Shown here: in pieces, positions 21,946-35,009 of the stretch
Layout of the letters: every line of letters starts with the position of its first letter
Numbering within the stretch: the first letter of the stretch is position 1
Source of the DNA: Ailurus styani
Lineage: Eukaryota; Chordata; Mammalia; Carnivora; Ailuridae
Assembly (NCBI GenBank): GCA_002007465.1
Contig: LNAC01000851.1
Location: 513,259 to 577,258, forward strand
Length of the DNA stretch: 64,000 nt
Reading direction: 5' to 3'
Notes under the pieces: generated by a model
Told to the model about the DNA's origin: nothing
What the model saw: the letters and a program-made list of their open reading frames with translations, nothing else
Databases searched by the model: none
Position numbers and translations under genes: made by a program

Positions 21946-22300
21946 GATCAAACATTAACTTAATACTTACTGTGTGCTAAGCTGGTAACCCCCATTGGAG
22001 ATGCCTCAGTGAGCAGGCCAGACACTGTCCTATGCCCCTGGGCCTGCAGCGTCTGGAAGAAAACAGTTACACAAGCAATTCCAAAACAAAGTGTGATGCG
22101 TGCCCTCCTAGGGCTGGTTGTGTAGGAGTTGCACAGTATATGGCAGGGTTTGGGGACCTCCAATTCTTGTAAGGAGTGATGCTTATTCTGAGAATCTGAG
22201 ATTATCAGGAGCCAAACAGGTAAAGAATGTAAGAGGAACAGTTTGTAGAAGATGAAGATCCAAGACAGCTTCACACACTGAAGGACCAGATGGTAGCACC
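21946..22300. repeat. Old L2/MIR-like repeat
   Basis: Cttactgtgtgctaagctgg, ggagatgcctcagtgagcag and gacactgtcctatgcccctg fit the common 'tactgtgtgccaggcactg ... gatacagcagtgaac' old repeat. Low resolution. Confidence 0.45.
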
Positions 22301-22594
22301 TGGGATGGAGAGAGGGTGTGAGGGGTAAGAAGTGGCAAAGTGGAGGGATGAGTGGCAGGATGAGTTTAGAGACAGAGAGGGGCCATGTGCCAAAAAGGAT
22401 AGGGTGAGCTAGAGTCATGGCAGTGGGAAAATGAAGGATATGAGGGAGGGAGTGTTGTGATTCTCATGCCTTTTAGAAAGAAGATTCTGACTACTACATA
22501 GAGAAAGGGTTGGAGCCAGATCAGACTGATGACAGCAAGACCAGTCATGAGGCATTTGCAGGAGAAAGAAAATATAGTGACCTAGACTAGGATA

Positions 22595-22990
22595 GTTGTA
22601 TAAGTTAGCTATTGCTACCATAATGCTGTGTAACAAACCATGCCCAAGCTCAGCAGCCTGCATACATTATCATGCATTTCTCAGTCATACATCTGTGTGG
22701 TGACGGGTGTTTGGCCAATCTAGGTTTGGCTCCAAGCTTCAGATGGGGCTATTCCTTGTGTCTCTCATCCTCTTTGGACCGGTGACTTCCTGAGACATAG
22801 TCCTTGTAGGATGAACACACAAGAGGTCATGTCAATGATGGAGTACATTTCAAACCCGTGTTTTTGTTAAGTCCACTAATATCCCATTGGCTAAAGCAGA
22901 TCACATGGCCAAGCCCAACTCCAAGAGGCAGAGAAATACCTCTGCCCACCATGTGACTGTGGAAAGGGTGTGGACACAGAACTCCAGTAT
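22595..22990. repeat. Ancient interspersed repeat, same family as 7063-7340
   Basis: Tgctgtgtaacaaaccatgc opens the element, and gatcacatggccaagcccaa near 22900 belongs to its far part. The next stretch to 23270 has no recognisable feature. Confidence 0.55.
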
Positions 22991-23284
22991 AAGGAAGAGG
23001 AATTGAGGCCAGTGACCCACTCAGCCTCAGTTGTAGTGGCAAAGCAAGAGAACAATGGAAGGCACCAGAAGAAACTGCAGAATAAAAATCAGCAGGACCT
23101 AATGGTTGCTTTAGCATCAGCCCTTAAATATCTGTTAATGGGGAGGTGAGCTGAGACAAGACAAGGGTCTTCATCCAGAGATTTTGTTGGTTGTTGTGAA
23201 AAGTTTAGATTAAATTCTAACTGCCATTGAGTATTCAAGCAAGGTAAAAGCATGATTCACTTTATGTTTTAAAATCATATTTGA

Positions 23285-23488
23285 GGGGCGCCTGGGTAGC
23301 TCAGTGGGTTAAAGCCTCCACCTTCGGCTCAGGTCATGATCTCAGGGTCCTGGAATCAAACCCCACATCGGGCTCTCTGCTCAGCAGGGAGCCTGTCCCC
23401 CACCCCCGCCTGCCTCTCTGCCTACTTGTGCTCTCTCTCTCTTTCTCTCTCTCTGGGTCAAATAAATAAAATCTTTATTTAAAAAAAG
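23285..23488 (+). repeat. SINEC
   Basis: Complete SINE with (AATAAA)n and A-tail. The target duplication ATCATATTTGA is at 23274-23284 and 23489-23499. The stretch 23500-24300 is A/G-rich and probably an old L2-like repeat, with no gene. Confidence 0.95.
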
Positions 23489-25484
23489 ATCATATTTGAT
23501 ACTGTTTGGAAATGTATTACAAGAAGGCTAGGAAGAGAAGTTAGGGAGGTGGTGACAAGATCCTGGTGACGTGGGCTAAGGTGGTATGAGTATAGAGAGG
23601 GAGAAAAAGAGGTTTTTCAGAAGAAATGACAAGATTTTCTGATGGACGTTTGGAGGGGATGAGAAAGAGAAAAATTGAAGGTCATTTCTGGTGTACTTTA
23701 TGAAGATGGGGAAGACAGGTGGTGGGGTGGGGAATATATTTAGGAGGAAATATCAAAGGGTCCTTTCAGGACAGATTAAGTTTGATATGTGTGAGTCTCA
23801 TCCAAGTGAAGATATCAGGTAGACAGTGAGATAAATGTGCCCAACTTCAGGGGTGAGGTCTCAGCTGCAGGCATAAACTTGTGAGTCAGTAGCTTTAAAT
23901 GGTTTTCAAAGCATAAGGCTCACAAAGGAAGTAAATGTAGCTAGAGAAGAGAGCCCAGAACTATATTCTGTTGTTGGGTCAGGAAAAATAAAAACATACA
24001 GGGAAGAAGACTGAGGAGCAGTCAGCCAGAAATTGGGGTTATGGATTCAGGAGAATGTTTCAAGGATGGAGTGGCCAAATACATCAAGGTTTTCCCCAAA
24101 ACTTTTCTTCTAAGACCAACCATCAGCCAACCATCTCCTCCTCCAAGAAGGCTACTCCCACCAAATTTACTTCTTCCAGAATCACATGGGACTTTCATCT
24201 CTGACACGCAGAAACTGAATCTCTCTCAACGAAGGCTCCCCAGCACCCAGGAGAGGGCCCGTGTGGAATGAATCCATGGCCCAGTTCTTAAGTGCCTTCC
24301 ACATCATTCCTTCTCATCATTTGTAGTAAGCATTCCCAAATCAGGTTCCAACACCTGGACACTATTCCAGCTGCTAGGATCAGTTTTCCTTTGTTCCTTT
24401 GTCCCAGGCGACAGTGGGGCACTAAAGCCAACTCTTATAGGCTGTGGAGAATAGACTGAATGGCTCTTTATAACCTCACCTTCAGCGAGGCCATATTGGT
24501 GGCTTACACCCAGTCAGAGTGGATTGTGTCCACCATGGAAAACATCAAGATGCCAGAATGCCACTAACAGGGCCAGTCTATGAACTGTTCCCACAGCATC
24601 TGGAGAGGGAATTTGGGGACAGTTTGCTGACATCTTACTGAATGGGTCTTCTTGAGGTTGTCCCAGCAGAGCTCCTGGGAGCTACAGTGATGCTACCCAA
24701 TCCCATTAACACAAGTCTTGTGTTAGATTTCAGACACTGTGTCAGGAAAATGAGGTGATATTTGGGAGAAGGCACGTTCCTTACAGGTCACACATGGATG
24801 GGCTTACCTGGGTTGCCTAAGGCCTGAAACCTCTTTATTTCACTACCTTAGTTTAGATCCCCCCAGAAACCATTAAATCCTGAGACAAAGATTTGAAGTG
24901 AGGTAGGTATTGGGGAGGAATGGGAAACTCCAGCAGGGGAGTGGGGATAGGCAGTGAGATGGGCCGGGAAGGCAGCCAACTGAAGTTATGGTGACTGGAG
25001 CTGAGTCCCTGAGGGGTGAGGGCTCTAGCAAATGGTGTACGCTCCCATCTCAGAATGACCCCATCTGAGGGGCAAGGGAGATACATGTTTATGCACCCAC
25101 CCCAAGAGTCATTGATACAGGGCAGCTTAGCACTTCTAGAGTTCGGGGGGGGGGCGGGGGAAGCCCTCCAGGCACAGACACTGGTACTGATTATGGAGAG
25201 GTTGTTCATCCCACAAAATGATGAGAAGGGACACTGGGACATGGATGGGGTCTCAGAGGCATCTGCCACACTGGCATCTGTGGTTATTATCGTTTATTCA
25301 GGACAGTTTCAGCAATGATAAGTGGTAAAGGCCAAGATGCCACCTTGAGGGTTCTTAGTGGGTGATTAGAACTCTAGCATTTTCCCTCCACCCTGCAGGG
25401 TGCAACAAAGAGTCTAGAATTTACTGTTGGAATTCCAGTTCTCAGTCTACACTGGTCCCTTACCAACTCTGTGGCCTTGTGTGA

Positions 25485-26455
25485 TATTGTGATTTATAGT
25501 AAGAAATACACGTTTGATCTTCATCCCTATTTCTAGCACAGAGCTTCTAAAACTTCTGGAATTTTCCCAATGATGAAAGCTATAAAATGTCTTCTGTTAT
25601 GTTAATGAGGTGACTTTCCTATCCCACCCAAGGATGAGAACTGGTTGCCAGGAGAACCAACCACGTGATTAAAACATTGAAACCTTCAGTCCTACCCCTG
25701 ACTGCCAGGGAGAAGAGAGAGGCTGGAATTTGAATCAGTTACCAATAGCCAATGATTTAATCAATTCCCTATGCAGTGAAGCCTCTATATAAACCCAGAG
25801 GATGAGGTTCAGAGAGCTTCTGGGTTAGTGAACACGTGGAGATTTGGGGAGAGTGGTTTCCTTGGAGACAGCATGGAGGCTTTGCTCCCTCTCCCCATAC
25901 CTCACCCTGTGTATCTCCCCCATCTGGCTGCTCCTTTTATAACACACCAGTCATCTAGTCAGTAAAATGTGTTCCTGAGTTCTGTGAGCCTCTCTAACAA
26001 ACTAATCAAACCCAAGGAGTGTGTTCTTGGACTCTCCAATCTATAGCTAGTCCATCAGAAGCACAGGTGATATTTGGACTTGTGATTGGCATCTGGGGGT
26101 GAAGAGGACAGTCCTGTAGGACTGAGTCCTTCCTCTGTGTGATCTGATGCTGTCACTGTAAATAGTGTCAGAATTGAGTTAAATCACTGAGGCGCCTGGG
26201 GTGGCTCAGTCGGTTAAACATCTGCCTTTGGCTTAGGTCATGAGCCAAAGTCCTGCATTGAACCCCGCACCGAGTCCCACATTGGGCTCCCTGCTCAACA
26301 GGGAGTCTGCTTCTCCCTGCTGTTCATGATCTCTCTCTCTCTCAAATAAACAAAAAAATTCTTTAAAAAAAAAAAAGAATTAGGTTAAATTGTAGGACAC
26401 CCATCTGGGGTCATAGAAATTCTTGAATGTGTGGGGGAAACCCACACTCGCACAC
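25485..26455 (+). repeat. Ancient LTR-like repeat split by a SINEC
   Basis: About 780 bp excluding the SINE. Recognisable parts are tgtgatttatagtaagaaat at the start, aagcctctatataaacccag (TATA-like) in the middle, ttcctgagttctgtgagcct, and ggacttgtgattggcatctg near the end. The layout suggests an old retroviral-type LTR. I cannot name the family. SINEC at 26185-26375 interrupts it. Confidence 0.5.
26185..26375 (+). repeat. SINEC inside an older repeat
   Basis: Ggcgcctggggtggctcagt head, with a middle disrupted by a small repeated 'ccgcaccgagtcccacattg', and an A-tail. The target duplication agaatt(g/a)(a/g)gttaaat is at 26170-26184 and 26376-26390. Confidence 0.93.
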
Positions 26456-27439
26456 GAATAGGAATTGGTGAGCAGAATCTTACCTTGGCCAAGTGCTGAA
26501 CTTCCCAAAGCATCATCTCTTTCATCTTTACATGGGGAAAATAAAACCTACCCTACCTATCTCCAGAGTTGCCACTAGAATTTCACATAGCCCTGTGTTT
26601 GTGAGAGCCCTCTGGATGGGACAGGACATGGGCACCAGCTGTCATTGAAGCGCCTCTTCTCTCTAGGCTTATTCACTTTCTCTCCTCATTTAATTGTTCT
26701 TGGAAAGAGATTCCTGCCTGGTGATATTTTACAACATCAAACCAAGGCTAGACACATCCATTTGGAGCCTACACCCGCACAAATGTTCAAATTACCCAAA
26801 TCTGAAAATGCAAAGCGACAGGCAGCATGCATTCCAGGTCATAAATAAACTAGCAAACATCCAGGGGCTCCTTATTTTTCCTATAAGAAGTCCTCTGGAT
26901 ATGTGGAGCTGACCTCAAACCAAGGGAGATTTTAAACTATAATACGGGGAAGTCAGAATCTTTGAGCTGGGGATTTTGGATCCCCAAACTGTGTAGGGGA
27001 AACTCTTTTTGAACCGTATGCACGAATAAAACTAGGTCTGAATGGGTGTCTGTGTGTGTATACAGATGAAAAAATATTCCTGCATCATGGGCTAAATATC
27101 TGTTGACTTGGCAACCAGCCAGCCTTCTGTTTTCTCTGAAATAACTACCATGAGGGAATTAGAGAATGAATTCATGTATTTTGAAGGCAAGAAATAAAAA
27201 CAGTGTTCAATGTCAGGCCAGTTGTGCCTTGCCTTGCATGCTCTTCGGTGGGCATTGCCATGAAGACTTGCTGCATTTGGACTTTATGGCCCCTGCATCT
27301 GTGTCTCAGGAAGCAAGGAAACCATCGTTTAGATCAACACTGTGCATGGCTAGAGCTCCAAGTCTTTTGCAAAGGTAGCCCAGAGATGAGAAGGGTCCAT
27401 GCTATTGCTGGCTTAGCATGTCCCAAGAAACTAGTTTTT

Positions 27440-27570
27440 GAGGCAGTTGAGTTAAATTTGCTGCCCTTGGGGAAACTTATTGGGGTGATGGAAATGTTTT
27501 ATATCTTGTTGAGATGTGGGTTACATGGGTACATGCATTTGTCAAAACTTAGCCAATAGGAGAGATTTGA
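27440..27570 (+). repeat. Old LINE-1 fragment
   Basis: Gatggaaatgttttatatct, gttacatgggtacatgcatt and tgtcaaaacttagcc match an old L1 3' region seen in part at 28660-28700. It is short and decayed. Confidence 0.5.
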
Positions 27571-27734
27571 GCTTTTACTGTATGCAAATTTGCCTCATTT
27601 TTTTGTTTTACAAAAAAACCTCTTTTGGTGCCCTCTCACTGTGTTGTTTAAAAAGATCATCTTAAAGCCACCCCCATGTCGGTTTCCTTAACCATCTCTG
27701 AAATCTTGCTCCTTGCCACTCAGCCTTACTGCTT

Positions 27735-27815
27735 CCATGTGCACACGCACCCCATGTGTGTGCACACACATGCATGTACTCACGCATGTGCACAAGCACA
27801 CACACATGCTGAGCA
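27735..27815. repeat. CA/TG-rich microsatellite-like tract
   Basis: Mixed (CA)n and (TG)n stretches with CATGCATGT steps. Simple sequence. Bases 27830-28170 look like an L2-like old repeat. Confidence 0.7.
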
Positions 27816-28299
27816 CCAACCCACAGATGTTTATTTAAATGTACAGTATATGTAGACAAGTGGGAAACTAGGTGCTGGACGGAAGGAGGAAAAACTGAAG
27901 ACCAGGCATCTGCCATCAGAGCAGTGGGACTAGCTGAAGAGGTAAGAAAGCTATGCAGACAAGGTGGGAACATGATCTGCCTCAGAAATGGGGACAGGGC
28001 CAGTGAGGGCTCAGTGAACTTGGAAAAGACAAAAGGACTGAGGGAGGGATGGGCAGAATAGAGGTGAGGTGAAAAGGGGGTACGCACCTCATCTGACAAG
28101 ACTGAGGTTCCAAAAGGGAGGCAGCAGTGTGCTAAGGTGAGGAAGGTGAATGTTCCCTCTTTAGAGAAGCTCCTAGCGCCCAGCTAGAGGGAGGGGATGC
28201 CGGCATGTGAAAGAGTGTGTTTGAGTTCCCAGCAGACCCCCATGGCTATCTTCATTATCTTCATTCCTTCTTCTCCTGTGGGTGAGAGGGGCCACTGTA

Positions 28300-28870
28300 G
28301 GTCTCTTATCATTGTGTTTGTGAATTATAAAATCATTGTATGTTGATAGCTCCAAATTGGAAGCAAGCCAGATGCCCATAAACAGGAGAATAACTAGATA
28401 AACCATGATATATTTATGCTGTTATAAAAAGAAATGTGCTATTGATGCAATGAAAAATACAAAGGGAATGAAGAAATACTTAAAAATTATGCTGAGTAAA
28501 AGAATCCTGGTGTAAAAGAACGCACATTATAGGGCTCCATTTATATGAAGTTTCTTGGACAGGCTGAGGTTAGAAGCAGTGATTGATCCTGGGTAAGACT
28601 GATGAGGGAACAAGAGAACTTTCTGGGGAGGAGGGAAGTGCCCTCTATCATGACTAAAGTTTAGGTTACACAGATATATGCATTTCTCAGAACCCACTGA
28701 GCAGTGTAGTTATGATTTGTGAATTCCACCATATGGAAATTGCATCTAGAAACAAAAGACCTGTGAACTATAATTGAACCCTTTGGTAAAATGGTATAAT
28801 AAAATTGTGTAATTCTTTCAACTTTTCTGAATGCTTGAAAACTTTCATAATAAAATGTTAGGTGAAAAAA
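28300..28870 (+). repeat. Ancient LINE-1 fragment
   Basis: Ccaaattggaagcaagccag, gaataactagataaaccatg, tatagggctccatttatatg and gaactttctggggaggaggg follow the order of the old L1 ORF2 end and 3' UTR. Many stops; not coding. Confidence 0.7.
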
Positions 28871-29274
28871 GGCTATATGCATTCATAAAAAAATAAAGTG
28901 GGGAAATGGGATGGGGAATGTTGGACAGGATTGCATTGCTTCTGGAATACCATCCAGAAATGGCGGCTAGGGTCTCCCTGCTCCCAGCCTCTCTCTGAGC
29001 ATTTCACTGAGCTGCATTTCACTTCTGCAAGGAAATGGATTCATCATCTGTTCATTGGTTACATATTGAAGCATGTGGTCTGTGTTCAGCCCTGTGCCAG
29101 GCAGAGGATAAATTCAGACATGGTCCCCGCCCTTATGGTGTTTGTCATCTACTGAGATATTGATCAGGGGGCTCCTAGCTGGCGAGTTTATAAAAGAATC
29201 AGCCAGGGGTACCAGGGAAGGGATTAGGCAGCTCATGAGTTGAGTGGAGAATAATGGCCCAGACACATTGAGAA

Positions 29275-29470
29275 CTCATTATACATTGGGTCTTGTTCAA
29301 GCTTTTAAACATGGATTAATTCAGTGAATCCTCACAACCACCTCATGAGGTGGGAATTGTATTATCCCCATTTTACTTCTCAGAAAACTGAGGCATGGGG
29401 AAGTTAAGTCACTTTTCCATGATGATACAGCAAGTGGGTAACCAAGCAGGGATTTAGAAAGGGTTTGGTG
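29275..29470 (-). repeat. MIR-type SINE, reversed
   Basis: Aatcctcacaaccacctcat, gaggtgggaattgtattatc, cccattttacttctcagaaa and ctgaggcatggggaagttaa give a near-complete reversed MIR core. Best preserved MIR in the window. Confidence 0.85.
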
Positions 29471-29494
29471 AACTGGATCAGGAGCCCATGCCCA

Positions 29495-29705
29495 AAACCA
29501 GGGGTCAGCAGACGATCTGGAAAGGGCCAGAGGGGAAATATTTTAAGCCTCTTGGGCCTTATGGTCTCTCTGGAACTTCTTGTCTCTGCCCCTGCAGAAG
29601 TAGACAATATGCAAATGAACGAGCTGAGCTCCAATAAATTTCATCTACAAAATCAGGCGATGAGCCAGATTCGGCCCATGGCCCATAGTTCAACTCTTGC
29701 CCCAA
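29495..29705 (+). repeat. Ancient repeat, same family as 9873-10460
   Basis: Ccaggggtcagcagacgatc, tggaaagggccagaggggaa, and at the end gagccagattcggcccatgg. Same order as the SINE-split copy near 9.9 kb. The stretch 29706-31225 holds nothing I recognise. Confidence 0.6.
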
Positions 29706-31225
29706 ACCATAGTCTCCAGTGACTGGGAGATGTTCAAGTTGGACCCAGAGGCAACTGAAGAAACCCTAATTCTTGATTGTTTTGTCTGTGTGGAGGTGGG
29801 GGTTCAGATAGCAAGGACTCCATACAGGCTTTGAGAGCCTAGGTCTGTAATGAATGAAAATACAAAAATTACCTCTGGTTTCATGTGGCCATCTGTTACC
29901 AAAGGAAAACTGTAGAGAAAAAGGTGAAAACGTGAAAAATACTCAAAAAAGCCCACCAAGTCAGTTGTCTTCAGTCTTTGGAGCCAGATTTAGAATTTTG
30001 GGAATACCACTCTTTGAGATTTTATATCAATGGATTAAGAGTAAAGTTTCAAAGCTCTAGTTGAATATGATTGATTTTGAAAAGACAGAAGGCTTGGCCA
30101 AAGAGAATTTTCCTGCTTAGAGAGTGGCTCTCAATGGCTCTTGGTTTCCTAAGGGCAAGAAATCACTTTACTTGATTCTTATTGCTGACAAGGATTCAAC
30201 CCTAGAGCTCAAAGGGTGAGCTGGGCTGGGAATGCACTGGCCCCGTGCTTAGCAGAATCCATGCAATGTTGACAGTCAAGAGCTCAAAAGGGTTTCTGAA
30301 TGTGTGCTCACAGTTTCAGGGTGAGCCCCAGGACTGCATGATGTGGACAGCCCCAGCAGGCTCTTCCTTAATCTGCGTAGGAGCTGCCATCTTGCTTTGA
30401 GGATCCCAGCCCCTCCCCTGCAACTCTGGCCAGGGTACATGTGGGATTATCATAGATTCAGTATGGACAGAATACTTTTTCAGTATTTGTGATATACTCC
30501 TAGATACTGGCCTCTCTATCCCTACACAGCTGATGGAAGGAAGAAATCTATCTATAGACGAGTGGAAGGTTTGCAGGAAGATAAACTCCCGCTGGACAGG
30601 GATGGATCTGATCTCTCATTTTTTCTACATGGATTTATTTAGGTCAACCCATTGCTTTAGTGTCAGAGATATGATTTGAGTCCTTTGCTCTTCAGAAGGC
30701 ATTTGGTGGCTGGGAATAATTTCCAGCTGGGGTTGGCTCACATGGATTGTGCCAGCAGGCGAGAGGGTCCGTGCATTTCCTCTGCGACAGAACATTGCAT
30801 AGGAGATATGTTATGTTCCTGGGTCCCCACACAAAGGTTTTGACTGCTAAGAGCATGGAGTTTCCTATCACCAAAAGGTAAACCGAACATACCCACCTAC
30901 AGAGACACCCCCTTGTTCCCATACCTACACCCCAGGGGTGAACTGGTAAAACGGTGGCTACGGGCACCTTGAACCTTGTCAGAAGGGCCCCAAACCATTT
31001 GTACTAATAATCACCACTCAATTCTCTAATGAAATGATCAACTTGTCTTGCTTTTCCTTCCTGTGGATATAAGTGAGCCTTAGACTCCTAGCAGGACAGT
31101 GTATGTTGCTGGGGGGCTCTGTGGTCCCCAAACTTCCATGCAGATAAGATTTTCCTAGAGAACTGGTGAAAATGAATGTCAAAGTCCCAGCCCCAAAACC
31201 CGTGGAGATCAGAAGTGAATTTAGC

Positions 31226-31400
31226 CTCCGTACTGGCTCTTAAACTTTCTCATGCATCAGAACCACCTTGGAGGGTTTATTAAAACACTTGGATGGGCCC
31301 CACCCCAAAGTTTCTGATTCAGGAGGTCTGAGTGGGGCTGAGATCCTGCATTTCTAACAAGCCCCCAAGTGACGCTGGTCCAGGGAGGATGCTTTGAGCC
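31226..31400. repeat. MER20-like hAT DNA transposon fossil
   Basis: Gcatcagaaccaccttggag, ggtttattaaaacacttgga, ccaaagtttctgattcagga and gcatttctaacaagccccca follow the family order over the full length of about 175 bp. Confidence 0.7.
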
Positions 31401-31545
31401 TGGCTACTCTAAGGCATACTTCCTATTTCAGGGTAGCAGACCTCATGACCTTTGACCTAGGTCAAGGCAGAAGAGACATCTTCTCTACATTATGAAAGAA
31501 ACTCTGTAATCTTTTTTGGCCGGGTTGGCCTCTAAATATTCCCTA

Positions 31546-31745
31546 GCTGCCCTGCCCAATACTGTAGCCACTAATCACATATGGCTCTTTAAATGTAAAT
31601 CTGAATTAACTGAAGATAAGATTAAAATTTTTGTTCAGCTGGACAAGCCACATGTGCCTAATGGCTGCCATATGGGACAACACAGATATGGGACGTTTTC
31701 ATCATGGCAGAAAGTTCTACTGGACAGCACTATTTTATAAGAATT
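31546..31745. repeat. hAT-like nonautonomous DNA transposon fossil
   Basis: Starts actgtagccactaatcacat and ends catcatggcagaaagttcta followed by ctggacagcac. Opposite order to 14530-14780. Same family at 35010-35160 and 48030-48195. Confidence 0.6.
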
Positions 31746-32373
31746 CCAAAAATTGTTTCTCTCTTTCTCTTCAGTGTTTGGCAGCTAACCCCACTGTCTT
31801 ACTCTGAAAGACAAACAAAACAAAATCCTTTTACGACTGCCAGGAATGGAATGTTAACTCTTTCCTCTTCTTTGATTGCTGACAAGAGCAAGACTCATCC
31901 TTCTCTTCCCCTGAAGTTTGGGGGGAGTTCACAGACAATTTAATGCAAAAGAGATAAAAAGTTTAATCATGCTTTTCCAAATATTGCTCCCATCCCTCAT
32001 GTCGTGAAATTTACCCTAAAAGTTGTACGTCAAGAAAGTGCATGCTCCCGGGAGGTCAGGTCCACAGGGAAGTGTTGTGGGCACCAAGAATTAGACTGCA
32101 CACCACAGAGAATTCAAGTGGCCATGGGGCAGCCCAGTGGGCCCTGCCTCTGGAGGGTAAGATGGGGTTAGACTGAGAGGGGACAAAACAAAGGGACCCC
32201 TGGCTATCCTAGGAAAGTACACATCCCTGCTCCCAGCGATAGAACATGGCTGTCCAAGCTGCCCTTTGTCACCCTAAAGGAGAGATTTGGACTGACCACC
32301 ACTCAGAGTTGCTTTAGCCCCTGCACTGAGCAGATGCCTTTTTAGAAGCCTAACTTCACATCCTTTCTTCCAG

Positions 32374-32439
32374 ATTCGGCTGAACAGCAGAGGACTGATC
32401 TACTCCGTGGGCTTACTCCTGGCCTCTGTCTTTGTCACG
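32374..32439 (+). CDS. SLC24A3: SLC24A3 small coding exon, second from last
   Basis: This 66-nt exon has exactly 22 codons in phase 0 on both sides. It starts IRLNSRGLIYSVG and ends SVFVT. It encodes the linker after the alpha-2 repeat and most of the next membrane segment, which finishes in the last exon. The acceptor is ttcttccag and the donor is ACG|gtaggg. It stands alone between a 22.9-kb intron and a 3.4-kb intron. Skipping it would keep the reading frame but remove most of a membrane helix. Confidence 0.94.
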
Positions 32440-33334
32440 GTAGGGCTACAGCTTGTTCCCCTCTCGAGTTCCTGTGACTCCTCTCTCCTCCACCCCCCAC
32501 CCCCGCCTTTGGGTTCTTTGGCCACAGAGTTTGTTTGGACACCAGATGGGCTTGGCCTCCGGGTGGATGGGGACAATCAGCCTCCAGATGTCCCATCTCC
32601 TTCACGGCTGTTTCCTTTAGAAGTGGAGCCTAGCAACTTGCTAGAAAGCCTTCCCTCTTTATGAAAAGAGCCAGCCCTCCTCTGAGAAGTGTGGCCCTGC
32701 CTCATGTCAAGCCCAAGCCATTTTATCAAAAGCAAAGGGGAGATCCCACTTTTTCTGCAAGATTGATCAAGAGAAGGGTAGATTCCAATTAATTATCTGC
32801 TCTAGGTTAATAAGCATCTCCATAAATCCAATGGATTTGACCAACACTCAGAGACTAAGAAGATATTATTTTACTGACAGTGTACTTTTATGCCATTCTG
32901 CTATCTTGACCATTCTATCTACTTGTATAAGTTGATATTCCAACCCAGCTGACATGTTTTGATGGAAATTGATTCACAACAACACAAGGACTGGTCCACA
33001 TGAAGTATCTGTTAACATACAAGTATGCAGTTGAATTTTCACATTAGAAAACGTTAAGATGCAATGTGTTTCTTCCTGAAATTTTCAAGGAAACAGTCAT
33101 TGAATTATACTGGCCTGTGAACATCCATATTCTAGAGAATAGGAATTCAGAAGGGCAGGCTCCTGGGCAAGCTGAAGGTCATCGACCGGATCAGGCTGTG
33201 AGTCACATGTCAAGGATTCACTAAGGCAAACACTGCCTTACATAAAAGTGGGAATCTATGCAATTCTTTGTTCTGTAAGCTTAGGAGGGTCTTTGGGTCT
33301 TATGTGACTTAGGTATATGATACCTGTCATAGCC

Positions 33335-33440
33335 ACACATTGTGCTCAATGCTTTGCATACATTTTCCCATTTGAACCTCACCACATGCCCATCAAGTAG
33401 CCACTCGATTAGCCCCATTATACAGATGAACATTTAAGAC
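33335..33440 (-). repeat. MIR fragment, reversed
   Basis: Ctcaatgctttgcatacatt, ttcccatttgaacctcacca and cccattatacagatgaacat fit a reversed MIR. The rest of the 3.4-kb intron (32440-35823), apart from 35010-35160, holds G/A-rich unique DNA with no gene. Confidence 0.65.
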
Positions 33441-35009
33441 TGCTAGAGGAACTGACACCAAATGAATGAAGGGGCAAGCCATCCGACATCAGAGCGCCTG
33501 CTTACAGCTACACTTGTACAACCTGTAGGAGATGGGGCTAGACATGGGATGTTGAAAGAGGGTTGCTGGAAGATGGAAGAGAAGTAGGTTTGTTGGGGGT
33601 GGGGGGGAGAGCAATTTCAAACATCTTGAGCTTGCACTGCCTGTTTGACACCCAAGGGAGAGGTCAAAAAAGCCACTGGAAAGATGAGTCTGATTTCAGG
33701 AGAAACGTCCAAGCTGGAGGCCCCAGAACATGGATGGTATTTAAAGACGTGCAATTAGATGCAGACAGCCAGGGGGTGAGCAAGGACAGAAAAGAGAAGC
33801 CCAACATCCTAGTCTTGGTGCCCTCTGGAGGTCAGGATGATAATAATAAAACACCAAAAGAAAGAGAATGAGCAGTTAGAGAGGTAGGAGGAAAACCAAG
33901 GGAATCTGGCATCTGGAAGCCAAGTGGAGAAGGTATTTCAGGGTGGAGGGAGTGACCGGCTCTGTCCGGGAGATGAGTCCTGAGCACTGGCCACTTGGGT
34001 TAGCAATACGACGTTATTGGTGTTCTTGATGAGAGGGTGGTTGTGTGGGGCAATGAGGCAGAAGGTTGAGTAGAACAAGTTAATGGAGAATGGAAGGAGA
34101 AAAATTGGACAAACTTGTATTTACCACTCTTTCAAGTCATCCTGCTGTAAAGAAAGGAGGGAAATGACCATCCAGGAAAAAATATGTATAGTTTTTTAAG
34201 AGGAGAGAAGTAGCAGTGTTCTTGTATCCCAGTTGGAATAATCCAGCGGTGGCACAGGGAGGTGGATATGAAAGAGGGGCAGTTGCTGGGGCCATGTTCT
34301 TGAGTGGTGAGGGGAGGTGGGCTTGTGTGCACGTGTGGAGGAGTGCGCCATGGACAGGGCCGTGGGCATCGGGGCCTCCTCACTAGCAGGAGAGAAGGCA
34401 AGCAAGTGGGTCTGGGGGTGGGAGCTCTGTGGATGGGAACATGGTCACATGCTGAGAGTGAAGGGAGAGAAGGGGATGTAGGGGGTCTGAGAATAGAGGA
34501 GAGGCTGGAAACAACCATCCAAGAAAGGGAGAGACAACACACTTAGGGAAATGTGGGATCATCGCCATAAATGGCCCACGAGAGGTTCATGGGCTTGAAT
34601 TTAAAGGGAGACCCCTCGGCATGGCTAGGCATTTCCTCCAGCCTGGGTCAGCAGCATGGAAGCAATGTGGAGTCACTGGAAGCTGAGTTCAAACCCAAGG
34701 CTGAGGCTCTACCAGGGGAGGACAACAGCACCAGAGAGCCCAGAGAATGCTGGTGGATGCCCAGGGATGGTTCTAGCGATTGCTGGTGGGATTTCGGCAG
34801 GGTAAGGTGGGACATGGGTGGGTCCAGGGGGTGGCATGCAATGGAATGGTGGTGGTAGCAATGAGTTCTGGGTCCTTGCAGGTCTGCAGAGTTGCAGAAG
34901 GGAGGCTACCAGATGGACTAAGCCGGAAAGAGGAGATGGCCGTCAGAGAGCAGGATGAAGGACAGGATAGTCTTTTCTGTTCTTGCTCATCACTGGCTCT
35001 CGGCTGCAT

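Larger units (their letters stand above)
9468..32373 (+). other. SLC24A3: SLC24A3 long intron (22.9 kb)
   Basis: Starts gtaagt and ends ttcttccag. It is densely loaded with SINE, L1, L2/MIR and older repeats. Stretches where I see no feature: 10461-11105, 11641-12400, 14000-14290, 14780-16470, 18077-18950, 20700-21690, 24300-25480, 26456-27440, 29706-31225 and 31743-32373. No stretch looked like a gene or a further conserved exon. Confidence 0.85.
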
